Shown here one piece after another: positions 1 through 9,377 of a stretch of 64,000 nt of DNA (its first letter is position 1; each line of letters begins with the position of its first letter). Origin of the DNA: Desulfobacteraceae bacterium RAAP-1. Lineage in GTDB: Bacteria > Desulfobacterota > Desulfobacteria > Desulfobacterales > Desulfatirhabdiaceae. Under the pieces are notes generated by a model, which searched no databases, was not told the origin of the DNA, and saw nothing but the letters and a program-made list of their open reading frames with translations. The stretch spans positions 28,059 through 92,058 of the forward strand of contig LKPX01000002.1 in the NCBI GenBank assembly GCA_001443525.1, read 5' to 3'. The translations under genes and the position numbers were made by a program.

Positions 1-177
1 GAGGCGAATATCACAGATCACGAGATCATAAGGGACGGCTTCAAGAAGCTTGATAGCGGCGGCCCCGCTTTCAGAGCAGGTAACCTGATAGCCTGATTTA
101 ATCAGCATGTATTCCAGAAACTCACGCATGCTGAGTTCATCATCTACGACCAGAATGTGCGGATGGGAAGAAGGCAT
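1..177 (-). CDS. NtrC-type response regulator, N-terminal fragment (cut by window edge)
   Basis: The visible 59 codons encode the start of a CheY-like receiver domain. After a short leader they read HILVVDDELSMREFLEYML, with the acidic pair (DD) typical of receivers, and end at the strand VICDIRL, whose Asp is the expected phosphoacceptor. The spacing and wording (VDDE-SMREFLEYML) resemble NtrC/PilR-like sigma-54 activators, but the AAA+ and DNA-binding parts lie outside the window, so this is inference. The start is the ATG at 177; an in-frame GTG lies 12 bases upstream (189) and an in-frame TGA just beyond that limits the gene. It follows pyrC by about 55 bases on the same strand and may be the end of the same transcript. 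Confidence 0.8.
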   Translation of the reverse strand, partial: MPSSHPHILVVDDELSMREFLEYMLIKSGYQVTCSESGAAAIKLLEAVPYDLVICDIRL

Positions 178-232
178 GGGCTGCTGCACCGTCTCTATGG
201 CCGAAAAGCAAGTTTCCGGAAGATATGATAGG

Positions 233-1516
233 TCATGTCATCTCGTCGAAAACAACTTTGCCGCCGACCATCGTCAGCATCGCTTTTCCTTTGAGCACCC
301 AGTCATCAAACGGCGTATTGCGACTCATGGATCTGAACTGACGGGCATCCACGGTCCACGCCCTTTCCGGGGAAAATACGGTAATATCCGCCGGAACGCC
401 GACAGACAGCGTTGATGTCAGTCCTAAAATCCGTGCAGGATTGCTGGACATCTTTTCGACAAGGCCGGTCATGGACAATACACCGGATGCCACCAGTCTC
501 AACCCCAGCGCCAGGGATGTTTCCAGACCAATGACGCCGTTTGCCGCATGATCGAATTCCACTGCCTTTTCAACTGGAGAATGCGGCGCATGATCTGTGG
601 CAATGACATCGATCGTACCATCCGCAAGCCCTTCGCAGACGGCATTCACATCCTTTTGCGTACGCAGCGGCGGATTCATTTTGGCGTGCGTGTTATATGC
701 GCCCACAGCCTCTTCGGTAAGGGTGAAATAATGCGGCGCCGTTTCCGCCGTCACCGGAATGCCGTTGCGTTTGGCTTCCCGGATAGCCCGTACGGATTCA
801 AAGGTGCTGACATGGGCGATATGAAGCCTGGCGCCGGTCAACTCGCTTAAGGCGATATCACGGAGCACCATCAGGGTTTCAGCAATATTGGGGATTCCGG
901 AAAGCCCCAGCCGTGTGGCGGTTTCACCTTCGTTCATACATCCACCAGACGCCAATTCCAAATCTTCACAGTGTGAGATGATCAGAAGCCCGATACCCGT
1001 AGCATATTCCATAGCCCGCCGCATCATCAAACTGCTGCGGACCGGCATGCCGTCATCGGTAACGGCGATTGCTCCGGCGGCCTTCAATTCGGCGAATTCG
1101 CTCAGTGATTTTCCTTCCAGGGATTTGCTGACAGCGCCGACAGGATACACCCGAACCCCGCAGGCTTCGGCGGCCCTGGACAGAATGAAGCGGGTGACCT
1201 GCGCATTATCGTTGACCGGGCAGGTATTGGGCATGGTGCAGACGGCGGCAAAACCGCCGGCAGCCGCAGCGCTGCATCCTGTGGCGATGGTTTCCTTGTA
1301 TTCCTGGCCGGGTTCCCGAAAATGGACGTGCATGTCAATTAATCCAGGCGTTGCGATACATCCCGCAGCATCATACACGATAACTGCCGAATCCAATGGC
1401 AATATAACGCCGGGCGGCTGAATATCTGCAATAACACCGTTATCCACCCGGATATCCATCAAAGCGTCCATTTTCCCCGGATCGATGACCCGTGCGCCCT
1501 TGATCAGTATCTGCAT
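233..1516 (-). CDS. pyrC: Dihydroorotase, class I
   Basis: Zinc amidohydrolase that cyclises N-carbamoyl-aspartate to dihydroorotate in pyrimidine synthesis; cytosolic. The 427-residue length, the metal motif DMHVHFREPG near residue 55 and the later HYFTLTEE and DHAPH segments mark the long class I type found with PyrB. I start it at the ATG at 1516, one base past the pyrB stop. An AGGAGG sits 8 bases upstream of it, and the product begins MQILIKGARVIDPG like the family. An in-frame GTG at 1525 is the longer alternative. It is the last clear biosynthetic gene of the lepB-pyrB-pyrC run. Confidence 0.95.
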   Translation of the reverse strand: MQILIKGARVIDPGKMDALMDIRVDNGVIADIQPPGVILPLDSAVIVYDAAGCIATPGLIDMHVHFREPGQEYKETIATGCSAAAAGGFAAVCTMPNTCPVNDNAQVTRFILSRAAEACGVRVYPVGAVSKSLEGKSLSEFAELKAAGAIAVTDDGMPVRSSLMMRRAMEYATGIGLLIISHCEDLELASGGCMNEGETATRLGLSGIPNIAETLMVLRDIALSELTGARLHIAHVSTFESVRAIREAKRNGIPVTAETAPHYFTLTEEAVGAYNTHAKMNPPLRTQKDVNAVCEGLADGTIDVIATDHAPHSPVEKAVEFDHAANGVIGLETSLALGLRLVASGVLSMTGLVEKMSSNPARILGLTSTLSVGVPADITVFSPERAWTVDARQFRSMSRNTPFDDWVLKGKAMLTMVGGKVVFDEMT

Positions 1517-1517
1517 A

Positions 1518-2444
1518 TTACGCACCTCCTGTCACCAGATATAAAATCGCCATGCGGACGGCAATGCCGCTGGTGACCTGATCCAGAATGATCGAATGCG
1601 GTCCGTCCGCCACCTCCGGAGATATTTCAAGGCCGCGATTGATCGGGCCGGGATGCATGATCAAGACATCGGATTTGGCGTATGCCATCATTTCCCGGTT
1701 CAGACCATACAGCCGGGAATATTCACGTTCGGAAGGGAAAAAGAAGCCGGACTGGCGCTCTTTCTGAATCCGGAGCATCATGATGACATCCGCGTCTGCA
1801 ACGGCTTCCTTCATTTGATGCGTGACATGCACCCCGTATGATGACGCCATTCCTTTGGGAATCAGTGTCGGAGGCGCGCATACCGTAACATGGGCGCCCA
1901 TTTTGGAAAACCCCACACAATTGGAACGGGCGACCCGGCTGTGCGTGATGTCACCGATAATGGAAATACGAAGCCCCTTCAGCTTTCCCCTGTGCTCCCG
2001 GACGGTCAGCATATCCAGAAGCGATTGAGAGGGATGGGCGTGCATGCCGTCCCCTGCATTGACGATGGAAGCCTTGAGGGATTTCGCCAGAATGTACGGC
2101 GCTCCGGAAGATGAATGCCGCAGCACAATGATGTCCGGTTTCATGGCCTCAAGGTTGCGGGCTGTATCCAGAAGCGTCTCTCCCTTCACCATGCTGCTGG
2201 TGCTTCCGGAAAGCGATATACTGTCTGCACTGAGGCGTTTGGCGGCAATATCAAAAGACGTACGGGTTCGGGTGCTGGGTTCATAAAAAAAAAGAATCAC
2301 GGTTTTTCCCCGAAGCGTCGGAACCTTTTTGACGGGCCTTTCGGAAATTTCCTTCATTCTTTCAGCCGTATCGAGAATCAGGGACATTTCTTCAACAGAC
2401 AGGGATGTCATATCCAGAATGTCTTTTTTCGTAAATGCTTGCAT
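1518..2444 (-). CDS. pyrB: Aspartate carbamoyltransferase catalytic subunit
   Basis: Condenses carbamoyl phosphate and aspartate, the committed pyrimidine step. The 308-residue protein has the carbamoyl phosphate motif [11 protein letters not shown], the [11 protein letters not shown] segment near the C terminus and the usual length of PyrB. The ATG at 2444 is preferred over a start 60 bases upstream: it has GGTGG just upstream and gives the family-like N terminus [12 protein letters not shown]. It begins 22 bases after lepB and abuts pyrC, so the two enzymes are probably co-translated. No pyrI regulatory gene is present, and PyrB-PyrC pairs of this class often form a complex on their own (family knowledge). 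Confidence 0.95.
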   Translation of the reverse strand: MQAFTKKDILDMTSLSVEEMSLILDTAERMKEISERPVKKVPTLRGKTVILFFYEPSTRTRTSFDIAAKRLSADSISLSGSTSSMVKGETLLDTARNLEAMKPDIIVLRHSSSGAPYILAKSLKASIVNAGDGMHAHPSQSLLDMLTVREHRGKLKGLRISIIGDITHSRVARSNCVGFSKMGAHVTVCAPPTLIPKGMASSYGVHVTHQMKEAVADADVIMMLRIQKERQSGFFFPSEREYSRLYGLNREMMAYAKSDVLIMHPGPINRGLEISPEVADGPHSIILDQVTSGIAVRMAILYLVTGGA

Positions 2445-2466
2445 ATTCCACCATCCCCCGGATGCG

Positions 2467-3111
2467 TCAGTGCAGCAGCCGCCCGATTCTTTTCCAGCGG
2501 ACATCGAAATTGTCTTTATCCCACGACCAGTAGATAATAAAGGCTTTCCCCTTGACGGCTTTCAGGTTGACGAACCCCCAAAACCGGCTGTCATAGCTGT
2601 GGTCCCGGTTATCCCCCATGACAAACAAAGAATGCGGCGGCACGGTCACCGGCCCGTAATTATCTCTGGGCTCTATGCTCCCGGGAATAATGTTTGGGTC
2701 GCTGTGAACGATATAAGGGCCATCCTGAAGAGCGCCATTGACAAATACCTGCTTATTGCGAACTTCCACCACATTTCCGGCGATACCGACCACACGCTTG
2801 ATGAAATCCTTGCTGGGATCTTCCGGAAATTCAAACACCACAATGTCTCCGCGCTTGGGATTGGTTACAGGAATCAGCGTGGTATCGAAATAGGGCAGTT
2901 TAACTCCATAGATAAATTTGTTGACCAGGATGTGATCGCCGATCTGAAGCGTTTCTTTCATGGAACCGGAGGGTATTTTAAATGCCTGAACAATAAACGT
3001 ACGAATAAAAAGCGCCAGAATAACGGCGACGACGATGGCTTCGATATTTTCCCGAAGGCGGCTTTTGCCCATGGGAACAGCGTCTTTTGAGGAAACAGCA
3101 GCGGATTTCAA
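2467..3111 (-). CDS. lepB: Signal peptidase I
   Basis: Inner-membrane serine peptidase that removes signal peptides from Sec/Tat-exported proteins. The 214-residue product has one N-terminal membrane segment (about residues 23-43). It is followed by the catalytic serine motif [10 protein letters not shown], the lysine box [11 protein letters not shown] and the C-terminal box [15 protein letters not shown]. The compact size is normal for non-enteric bacteria. No good ribosome site precedes the ATG at 3111; an in-frame ATG 13 codons later would still keep the membrane anchor. It lies between pgpA and pyrB in the same transcription direction. Confidence 0.95.
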   Translation of the reverse strand: MKSAAVSSKDAVPMGKSRLRENIEAIVVAVILALFIRTFIVQAFKIPSGSMKETLQIGDHILVNKFIYGVKLPYFDTTLIPVTNPKRGDIVVFEFPEDPSKDFIKRVVGIAGNVVEVRNKQVFVNGALQDGPYIVHSDPNIIPGSIEPRDNYGPVTVPPHSLFVMGDNRDHSYDSRFWGFVNLKAVKGKAFIIYWSWDKDNFDVRWKRIGRLLH

Positions 3112-3157
3112 TGAATAACCATTACCTTAAGTAAATATTAAGTGTATTGCGCCCTGA

Positions 3158-3661
3158 TCATCCTGCCATCCAGGACGTCAGCAGCAGCGCCTTCAATAAT
3201 AGATTGCCGGCAATTCCCGCAGCGACATCATCCAGTACGATGCCGGCGCCGCCCGGAAGGGTTCTCTCGAGATACCGTATGGGAAACGGCTTGAGGATAT
3301 CCAGAACCCGGAAAATCAAAAAACCCGCCAACGCTGTTTTTATCGTGAAAGGCATGCCTGTGAGCGTTATCATCATCCCCGCAAATTCATCGATAACAAC
3401 ACAGCCGGGATCTTTTTGGCCCAGAAGTTTTTCGGCAAGCTCGGCGGCCCAGATCGCCAAAACAACAAATGCCATCAGCAGGATGACGGAAAATGACATC
3501 GGAAAAAGAGACAATATCCAGCAGGGAAACAGCGCTGCCATCGAACCGGTGGTTCCGGGTATCACCGGTGAATTTCCAGACATGGCGCCGGTTGCCAGAA
3601 ACATGACGACGGCATTCCGGTCTATCCGGCTTATCCGGTTTTTGAGGCTTTGCAGGTTCAT
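3158..3661 (-). CDS. pgpA: Phosphatidylglycerophosphatase A
   Basis: Membrane phosphatase that turns phosphatidylglycerol phosphate into phosphatidylglycerol. The 167-residue protein shows the PgpA motif SGNSPVIPGTTGS near the N terminus and the metal-binding signature CVVIDEFAGMMITL near residue 90, with several hydrophobic helices. The start ATG overlaps the hisF stop as TGATG, which indicates coupled translation; a GTG one codon upstream is possible. The gene sits between hisF and lepB in the long minus-strand run. Confidence 0.93.
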   Translation of the reverse strand: MNLQSLKNRISRIDRNAVVMFLATGAMSGNSPVIPGTTGSMAALFPCWILSLFPMSFSVILLMAFVVLAIWAAELAEKLLGQKDPGCVVIDEFAGMMITLTGMPFTIKTALAGFLIFRVLDILKPFPIRYLERTLPGGAGIVLDDVAAGIAGNLLLKALLLTSWMAG

Positions 3662-4440
3662 CACCAGGTGGTCCGGACTTTGACGCCGTTTGAATGTAAA
3701 AACGATTTGATCTCTGAAATGGAATACGCACCGTAGTGCACCATAGACGCTACCAGAGCGGCATCCGCGCGCCCCCGCGTGAGCACATCCAGGAGATGTT
3801 CAGGTTTTCCCGCGCCTCCGGAAGCAATAACCGGAATGGAAACATTCGATGAAATCAGCGATGTCAGCGAAATTTCATAACCATCCTGTGTACCGTCCGC
3901 ATCTATGGAATTAAGACATATCTCGCCTGCCCCCAGGGACTCGGCTCTCTGCGCCCACTCCAGAGCATCCATGCCCATCGGCCGTCTGCCGCCGTTAATG
4001 ACCATTTCGTAACCGGATGGAATTTCGGGACGTTTTCCCACAAACTTGACATCCATCCCCAGCACCACGCACTGGTTACCAAAAGCCCTGGCGCCTTGCG
4101 AAATCAAATCCGGGTTTAAAATGGCCGCTGAATTCACGCTGATTTTTTCGGCGCCCGCCAGCAGCACGGCCCGCATGTCTTCCACGGTGCGAATGCCGCC
4201 GCCCACAGAAAAAGGAATAAAAATGGTTTCCGCCACCCGGCGCACCACATCGAGCATGATACCGCGTTTATCGCTGGATGCGGTGATATCATAAAACACA
4301 ATTTCATCGGCGCCGTTTTCATAATAAAATCTGGCCATTTCCACCGGGTCGCCGATATCTATGTTGCCTTTGAACTGAACGCCCTTGGTGGTCTTCCCGT
4401 TGCGGACATCCAGACAGGGAATGATGCGTTTACTGAGCAT
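3661..4440 (-). CDS. hisF: Imidazole glycerol phosphate synthase, cyclase subunit
   Basis: TIM-barrel half of the HisF-HisH enzyme that uses ammonia and PRFAR to make imidazole glycerol phosphate and AICAR in histidine synthesis. The 259-residue protein begins [20 protein letters not shown], carrying the catalytic Asp of CLDV. It has the second catalytic Asp region (GMDV), the phosphate-binding [12 protein letters not shown] loop and the C-terminal ASGGAG loop. It starts 12 bases after hisH. The rest of the his pathway is not in the window, so hisHF form a split cluster. Confidence 0.96.
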   Translation of the reverse strand: MLSKRIIPCLDVRNGKTTKGVQFKGNIDIGDPVEMARFYYENGADEIVFYDITASSDKRGIMLDVVRRVAETIFIPFSVGGGIRTVEDMRAVLLAGAEKISVNSAAILNPDLISQGARAFGNQCVVLGMDVKFVGKRPEIPSGYEMVINGGRRPMGMDALEWAQRAESLGAGEICLNSIDADGTQDGYEISLTSLISSNVSIPVIASGGAGKPEHLLDVLTRGRADAALVASMVHYGAYSISEIKSFLHSNGVKVRTTW

Positions 4441-4452
4441 GGAAGCGTTTCC

Positions 4453-5085
4453 TCATCTATTAGGCGTCCAGTGGCAGAAATTGTCTAAAAGATTCAACCC
4501 GGGATGTCCGCTTTTTTCAGGATGGAACTGGGTTGCAATAATATTGCGGTATCCAATCACGGAGGCAAATTCAATGCCGTAACGGGTTTTGCCCACGATG
4601 TGATCTGCATGCAGCGGGTCGGGATAATACCCATGAACAAAATAAAATTCATCGGATGGTTTCAGCCCGGCCAGAACAGGATGTTCCTGTTGAAGCTCAA
4701 TCCGGTTCCAGCCCATATGCGGAATTTTAAGACGAGCGCCGTCCGCATCGCGGATATCCGGTGAAAACGCGCGCACAGTCCCCGGAACCAGCCCCACACA
4801 TGGGGTTTCATTCTCCTCACTGTATTTCATGATGATCTGGGTGCCGAGACATATGCCTAAAATGGGTATTCCCCGCTGAAATGCGTCGTGAAGAGCGATA
4901 TCCATTCCCAGTTGTTTCAAACTGGTCATAGCGGAACCCGCCGCACCAACCCCCGGAAATATAATCCGCTCCGCCGCCAGCACCTGCCGGGCATCCCGCG
5001 TCACGACGTTCTCATACCCCAGATACGTGACGGCGCGGGCCACACTGGTCAGATTTCCGGCGTCATAATCAATAATGGCTATCAT
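4453..5085 (-). CDS. hisH: Imidazole glycerol phosphate synthase, glutamine amidotransferase subunit
   Basis: Class I glutamine amidotransferase that feeds ammonia to HisF. The 210-residue product begins MIAIIDYDAGNLTSVARA and has the oxyanion strand PGVGAAGSAM. The nucleophile Cys is in GICLGTQ and the His/Glu pair in TQFHPEKSGHPG near the C terminus. It follows mazG by 15 bases and precedes hisF by 12, as in a single operon. Confidence 0.96.
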   Translation of the reverse strand: MIAIIDYDAGNLTSVARAVTYLGYENVVTRDARQVLAAERIIFPGVGAAGSAMTSLKQLGMDIALHDAFQRGIPILGICLGTQIIMKYSEENETPCVGLVPGTVRAFSPDIRDADGARLKIPHMGWNRIELQQEHPVLAGLKPSDEFYFVHGYYPDPLHADHIVGKTRYGIEFASVIGYRNIIATQFHPEKSGHPGLNLLDNFCHWTPNR

Positions 5086-5100
5086 AGAGACTCCTCAGAG

Positions 5101-5946
5101 TTATCCGATGGACGACTTGGCGTTTTCCCAGAGTCTGTTAAAGTCGTCATGCGATACGGATTCGAGGGGAACACCGTCCTGCAAGGCAGCGGCTTCCATA
5201 TGCCTGAAACGCTTTTCAAATTTCCGGATGGCATCCGCCAGGGAGGTTTCCGGATGAATGCGGGCAAATCGGGCGACATTCACCAGCGTAAAAAGGAGAT
5301 CGCCAAATTCCAGAGAAAGATTTTCGCGTTCAGCCGCATCCGAACCAGACGCAGTGGTTTCAATCTTGCGGACTTCAGCCTTGAATTCCGCCCATTCTTC
5401 CTCGACTTTCTCCATAACCCCCGAAAGCGATGTCCAGTCAAAACCCGTGCGTGCCGCGCGCTCCGAAATCCGATACGCCCGCAACAGCGCCGGAAGGCCG
5501 GTTGGAACGGAATCAAGAATACCGGCCGGCGCCCCCGTATCGCTCGAAGATTTCTTTTCGGCGGTTTTAATGCGATGCCATTGCCGGCGGACATCTTCAC
5601 TGGTAGCCGCGGTGGCTTCACCAAAGACATGCGGATGCCGTCGAATCATTTTCTGAAGGTTCAACCGCGCAGCGTCCTGTATATCGAACTGGCCGGAATC
5701 ATGAAATATATCGGCAATAAACAGAAGCTGAAACAGCACATCTCCCAGCTCTTCGCAGACATCTTCAGGGCTTTTGGAACCGATGGCATCCACCAGTTCG
5801 TACATTTCTTCGATCAGATATACCGACAGGGTTGCGGGTGTCTGTTTTTTATCCCAGGGGCACCCGTTTTCTCCGCGAAGCCGCTGAATCAACTGCATCA
5901 ACGCGGATATATCCTTCAACTCCGATGTTACAGGGGAAGATTCCAA
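5101..5946 (-). CDS. mazG: Nucleoside triphosphate pyrophosphohydrolase MazG
   Basis: All-alpha NTP pyrophosphatase that hydrolyses (d)NTPs to monophosphates, a house-cleaning activity. It has two MazG units: the first has GCPWDKKQT followed by the EExxE/ELGD helices (EEMYELVDAIG, EELGDVLFQ), the second repeats EEWAEFKAEV and EFGDLLFTLVN. At 281 residues it has the usual length. The start is uncertain: the longest form uses a TTG at 5946 and overlaps cvpA by 19 bases; an ATG at 5898 (MQLIQRLRGENGCPW) gives a family-like N terminus. It sits between cvpA and hisH. Confidence 0.92.
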   Translation of the reverse strand: MESSPVTSELKDISALMQLIQRLRGENGCPWDKKQTPATLSVYLIEEMYELVDAIGSKSPEDVCEELGDVLFQLLFIADIFHDSGQFDIQDAARLNLQKMIRRHPHVFGEATAATSEDVRRQWHRIKTAEKKSSSDTGAPAGILDSVPTGLPALLRAYRISERAARTGFDWTSLSGVMEKVEEEWAEFKAEVRKIETTASGSDAAERENLSLEFGDLLFTLVNVARFARIHPETSLADAIRKFEKRFRHMEAAALQDGVPLESVSHDDFNRLWENAKSSIG

Positions 5947-6455
5947 CTCTTTTTAAGTTCCGTAATTTTGCTTGAAAATTGCTGCTGCATGTCTTTAGAA
6001 ACCAGTTGCGCCATGATTTCAGATACTCTTGCCACATGAGGCGCCAAAATCGAATCCTTGATCAGGGAAGCACCGCTGGGAAGAAACGCTGTCAGGATCA
6101 TCAGGATGACCGATGCGATCAAAACGCCTTTGGCAACGCCGAACACCACACCGCAAAACCGGTCCACCCATCCCAGAAAAGCGATATTCAGCAGATATTT
6201 GATAATAACGCCGACAATGCTGACAGCGACAAACACACCGCAGAACAGCAGCAGAAAACTGACGATGTTTAAATACGCCGTGTTGGGTATCCACACGCCT
6301 AACGGTCTGGCGATATCCAGATAATAGGTGTATCCGGCATAGAATCCCCCCAGCACCCCAATAATCGAGGACAGCTCTTTAACCAGCCCTCTGAAAAAAC
6401 CTCTGATCAGGCAGTACCCTAAAATGATCGTAATAACCGTATCCAGTGGATTCAT
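5928..6455 (-). CDS. CvpA-family inner-membrane protein
   Basis: A 175-residue membrane protein with four hydrophobic segments: about residues 5-40 (two helices around RGFFRGLVKELSSIIG), 63-90 and 103-125. The FRGLVKE-S-GVLGGFYAGY pattern and the WVDRFCGVVFGVAKG loop are typical of CvpA (colicin V production protein), whose role in other bacteria is envelope homeostasis. A hydrophilic C-terminal tail follows. It heads the block of biosynthetic genes running down to pyrC and overlaps mazG by up to 19 bases. Confidence 0.88.
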   Translation of the reverse strand: MNPLDTVITIILGYCLIRGFFRGLVKELSSIIGVLGGFYAGYTYYLDIARPLGVWIPNTAYLNIVSFLLLFCGVFVAVSIVGVIIKYLLNIAFLGWVDRFCGVVFGVAKGVLIASVILMILTAFLPSGASLIKDSILAPHVARVSEIMAQLVSKDMQQQFSSKITELKKSWNLPL

Positions 6456-6629
6456 GGGGAACCTTTTATCACGTTTGAGTTTAGCGGCTCACTCCGGATA
6501 TATCAGGAGGTGCCCAATATCAATTTAATCTCTTACTATATATCACGGAACAGATGAGTCAAGGTTTTTTACATGAAGCCGCCTCCGGATGTTTTGAAGT
6601 TCTGGAAATACCGCATGCAAAGATATAAG

Positions 6630-7445
6630 TCATTCCTGCGGCATACATCCTTCCGGGAGCAAAGCCGTTGTCTTTCCGGTGATGTCGTAGGCGATCAGTC
6701 CTATCCATTCCCGCACCGCTGTCCTGAGTACCCGGAGATGATCTGAAAAATTGAAATCCACACGAAAAAGTCTGCCCGGAATGCTCAGATGATCCACCGG
6801 ATAAGGTATCACCGGCCAGCCTGCCTTGCAGAAGATACCCACAGCGCGCGGCATATGCCAGGCAGAGGTAATCAGCACCCATTTCTCGGAAGGACTGGGC
6901 CTTAACAGCGCTTTGCTCAGCGTTGCATTTTCATATGTATTTCTGGAACGACTTTCGAACAACACTCTGGAAAGATCGAGCCCTTGACTCAAAAACAAAT
7001 GCCTGGCAACATCCGCTCCAGTGTCATTCCGATAGACCATGCTGCCGGTGCCGCCGGAATAGACCAGTCTGGCTTCTGGATATCGTCTGGCCAGTTCCAG
7101 AAACGCTGTCAGTCGCTCTGCGCTTTCCGTCAGTTCCGCCTGCTTCCAGTACGATGAAGCAAGCGTTTCTTCCGCCCCTCCCAGGACAATGATACCATCG
7201 ATATGTTCCGGAAGCGGCGCGTTCGAAGGAAACTGCATCTCCAGCGGATACACGAGCCATTCCCCGACCGGAAACCATGCTGTCACTATCAGCAGAAACG
7301 CCAGACATTCCAGCCCCCATCGAGCAGTACCCCGCAAATGCCGCCAGAGCTTCCACCACGTCAGCAGCACCAGTATCACAAAGAGATTATCCGGCGATAT
7401 GACAGCCCATATGAGCTTCGATGCCCAGAAAAATAAGGTATTCAT
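6630..7445 (-). CDS. YdcF/ElyC-family (DUF218) envelope protein
   Basis: A 271-residue protein with two N-terminal membrane segments (residues 1-30 and about 43-62) and a DUF218 domain. The domain has the glycine motif DGIIVLGGAEE, the central YSGGTGSM, and the RSRNTYENA and ITSAWHMPRA segments. ElyC/SanA-type members affect peptidoglycan precursor or lipid carrier use, but the chemistry of this one is unknown. The gene lies 30 bases after the PAS-GGDEF gene in the same direction. The 174 bases between it and cvpA hold no gene or clear terminator that I can see. Confidence 0.85.
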   Translation of the reverse strand: MNTLFFWASKLIWAVISPDNLFVILVLLTWWKLWRHLRGTARWGLECLAFLLIVTAWFPVGEWLVYPLEMQFPSNAPLPEHIDGIIVLGGAEETLASSYWKQAELTESAERLTAFLELARRYPEARLVYSGGTGSMVYRNDTGADVARHLFLSQGLDLSRVLFESRSRNTYENATLSKALLRPSPSEKWVLITSAWHMPRAVGIFCKAGWPVIPYPVDHLSIPGRLFRVDFNFSDHLRVLRTAVREWIGLIAYDITGKTTALLPEGCMPQE

Positions 7446-7475
7446 TGATTTTTCCTGACGGCAATGGTTTTGAAT

Positions 7476-8378
7476 TCAGGCAATGGCCGCCGTACAGTTT
7501 CTTCCGGAGCTTTTGGCGCTGTAAAGCGCTTCATCCGCCCGATTCAGAAGTGTTTCTTCAGAATCTTCCTTTCGCAATTCTGCAACGCCGAGACTGATCG
7601 TGACCTTGATATCATGTCCCTGACACGGCGTTTCCAGCGCTTCTACCTGCCGGCGAAATCGTTCGGCAAGACGGTGAGCCGCCGTCAGACCGGTATGGGG
7701 CAACAGGCAGCAGAACTCTTCTCCTCCGTAACGCGCCAAATAATCCGTTTTCCTGAGAATAGACGCGATGCTGGCAGTAACAGACTTCAGCACGGAATCG
7801 CCACACTGGTGGCCATAGCTGTCGTTGACTTTTTTAAAAAAATCGATGTCAAACATGATCAGACTCAGCTTCGCATCATAGCGCTCATGCCGTTGACATT
7901 CTTCGATGAGCCGCGTCTGAAGGAATCTCCGGTTGTATATACCGGTCAACCCATCCTTCATGTTCATCTCGACAAGTTTCTGTTCATAGGATGCAAGTTC
8001 GGTAACATCCTGGACAATCAGGAAAATGCCGTTAACGGCATTAAAATCGTTTCGCAATGGCCCCAACGTGCAGTTCTGCTGCATGTGTTCGAACATGGAT
8101 TTAAAAGCGCCATCCGGCCTGAAAGGAAAGAGAAAATGGTGCAGCTTCTGAGAGAAGAAAGAGAAATTGCCGAAAGCGAGTACCATTTTGCAGCTTCGGA
8201 GAAAGCGCGGAGTCTTGAGTTCCGGAAAAAAATCCAGCAAAAAAGCACCGGTAATACGCTCAGCGTCTATGCCGCTGTGCCGCGCCATCCATTGATTCCA
8301 GTGTTTGACTTTAAGCTCACTGTCGAGAATAACGAGACCAAAATTGACAATTTCAAATATCTGAGAAATTTCATTCAT
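7476..8378 (-). CDS. PAS-GGDEF diguanylate cyclase
   Basis: A 300-residue cytosolic signalling protein. Residues 1 to about 125 form a PAS-like sensor domain (IVNFGLVILDSELKVKHWN, later GIFLIVQDVTE), and residues about 137-300 a GGDEF domain. The active site reads GGEEF (218-222), compatible with diguanylate cyclase activity. An RxxD inhibitory c-di-GMP site (R209-D212) lies exactly five residues upstream, so product inhibition is expected. DGLTGIYNRRFL and DIDFFKKVNDSYGH are intact. It overlaps the upstream CheC-like gene by 8 bases, which ties c-di-GMP output to that two-gene phospho-relay. Confidence 0.93.
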   Translation of the reverse strand: MNEISQIFEIVNFGLVILDSELKVKHWNQWMARHSGIDAERITGAFLLDFFPELKTPRFLRSCKMVLAFGNFSFFSQKLHHFLFPFRPDGAFKSMFEHMQQNCTLGPLRNDFNAVNGIFLIVQDVTELASYEQKLVEMNMKDGLTGIYNRRFLQTRLIEECQRHERYDAKLSLIMFDIDFFKKVNDSYGHQCGDSVLKSVTASIASILRKTDYLARYGGEEFCCLLPHTGLTAAHRLAERFRRQVEALETPCQGHDIKVTISLGVAELRKEDSEETLLNRADEALYSAKSSGRNCTAAIA

Positions 8379-9000
8379 ACTGTTTCATGAAATCCGCCAG
8401 AGCGGTTTTCAACCATACAACCGACTTGTGACTGGTAATCAGAAACAAAAATCCGTGAACATTGCGCTCATTGAAACAAAAAACCGTCTTCAGAATAATG
8501 GCAGAATTGGCAGGATCAAACAGGGTCTTGGACATCGTGATATCAGGATGATCTTCCACAATGACCTTTGGCGGAGAATATGTAACCACATCCTTCAAGA
8601 GTTCGGCGACTTTTCCGACACATGCACCGATCAGGATATTTCCTACTTCCATGAGAGTTTCTTTTTCCAGGATATCGCTGTACTGGAATTCGGCAGCCGG
8701 TGAGTCATCAAGCAGCGAAACGAGTTCCCTTCCGGACCCCGCGGGAAAAATGAGCAGCGCAGTCCCCTTGAAATCCCCCCAGAAATTCTGTTCGACGATG
8801 CTGATATTACCGAATTCGCTGAATTCAGTTTGAATATAGCCGGGAAGATCCACGGCTTCGATCATCCGGATGTAAGGAACGCTGAGAACCACAAAAATAT
8901 TGATGATCTCGGCAAGTTCGGCGGCGGCCTGGCCGAAAGCGATATTCATGATTTCCTGGAGAATGTCCTGTTCGTCTTCCGAAATTTGCGTATCGTTCAT
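8371..9000 (-). CDS. CheC-like phosphatase of a CheY-type regulator
   Basis: A 209-residue member of the CheC/CheX/FliY phosphatase family, which removes phosphate from receiver domains. The first motif D12-x3-E16-x2-N19-x22-P42 matches the family consensus exactly. The second (ETLMEVGN then x22-P, near residue 120) keeps Glu and Asn but has Glu where Asp/Ser is usual. Its start overlaps the stop of the CheY-like gene as ATGA, so the pair is translationally coupled. The obvious substrate is that regulator (inference). Confidence 0.9.
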   Translation of the reverse strand: MNDTQISEDEQDILQEIMNIAFGQAAAELAEIINIFVVLSVPYIRMIEAVDLPGYIQTEFSEFGNISIVEQNFWGDFKGTALLIFPAGSGRELVSLLDDSPAAEFQYSDILEKETLMEVGNILIGACVGKVAELLKDVVTYSPPKVIVEDHPDITMSKTLFDPANSAIILKTVFCFNERNVHGFLFLITSHKSVVWLKTALADFMKQYE

Positions 9001-9377
9001 GATGTTTTCCGGAGCACTGCTTCAGCCTGAGACAGAACGTCCTGAATTCTCTCGCGCGTAGGAGGCTTCTTGACGACAAGAAAGGCCCCTGCATCCAAAG
9101 CCCTGTTGATGGATTTGATCTGAATATCGGCCGTCAGAACGATCACTATCGCGGGTTTATCGTATTTTAAAATTTCGGTAAGGGCGGTGATACCATCCAT
9201 GACCGGCATGGTCAGATCCATAAACGTCACATCCGGCCGGTGTTTTTTATAGGATTCAATACCGGCAAGACCGTCCCCGGCTTCGACAAACTGACATTCC
9301 CTGTCTTTAGGAATACAGCTTTTCAGCATCTTCCGTGAAACCGGCGAATCGTCAACAATCAGTATTTTGTGTATCAT
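8997..9377 (-). CDS. Stand-alone CheY-like response regulator
   Basis: A single 126-residue receiver domain with no output domain: KILIVDDSPVSRKML (acidic pair), TFMDLTMPVMDG (phosphoacceptor Asp), VIVLTADIQ (Thr switch) and VVKKPPTRE (conserved Lys). Its gene is the first of a three-gene set with the CheC-like phosphatase and the PAS-GGDEF cyclase. No cognate histidine kinase is present in the window. The family is used for motility or development signalling; which applies here cannot be read from the sequence. Confidence 0.95.
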   Translation of the reverse strand: MIHKILIVDDSPVSRKMLKSCIPKDRECQFVEAGDGLAGIESYKKHRPDVTFMDLTMPVMDGITALTEILKYDKPAIVIVLTADIQIKSINRALDAGAFLVVKKPPTRERIQDVLSQAEAVLRKTS

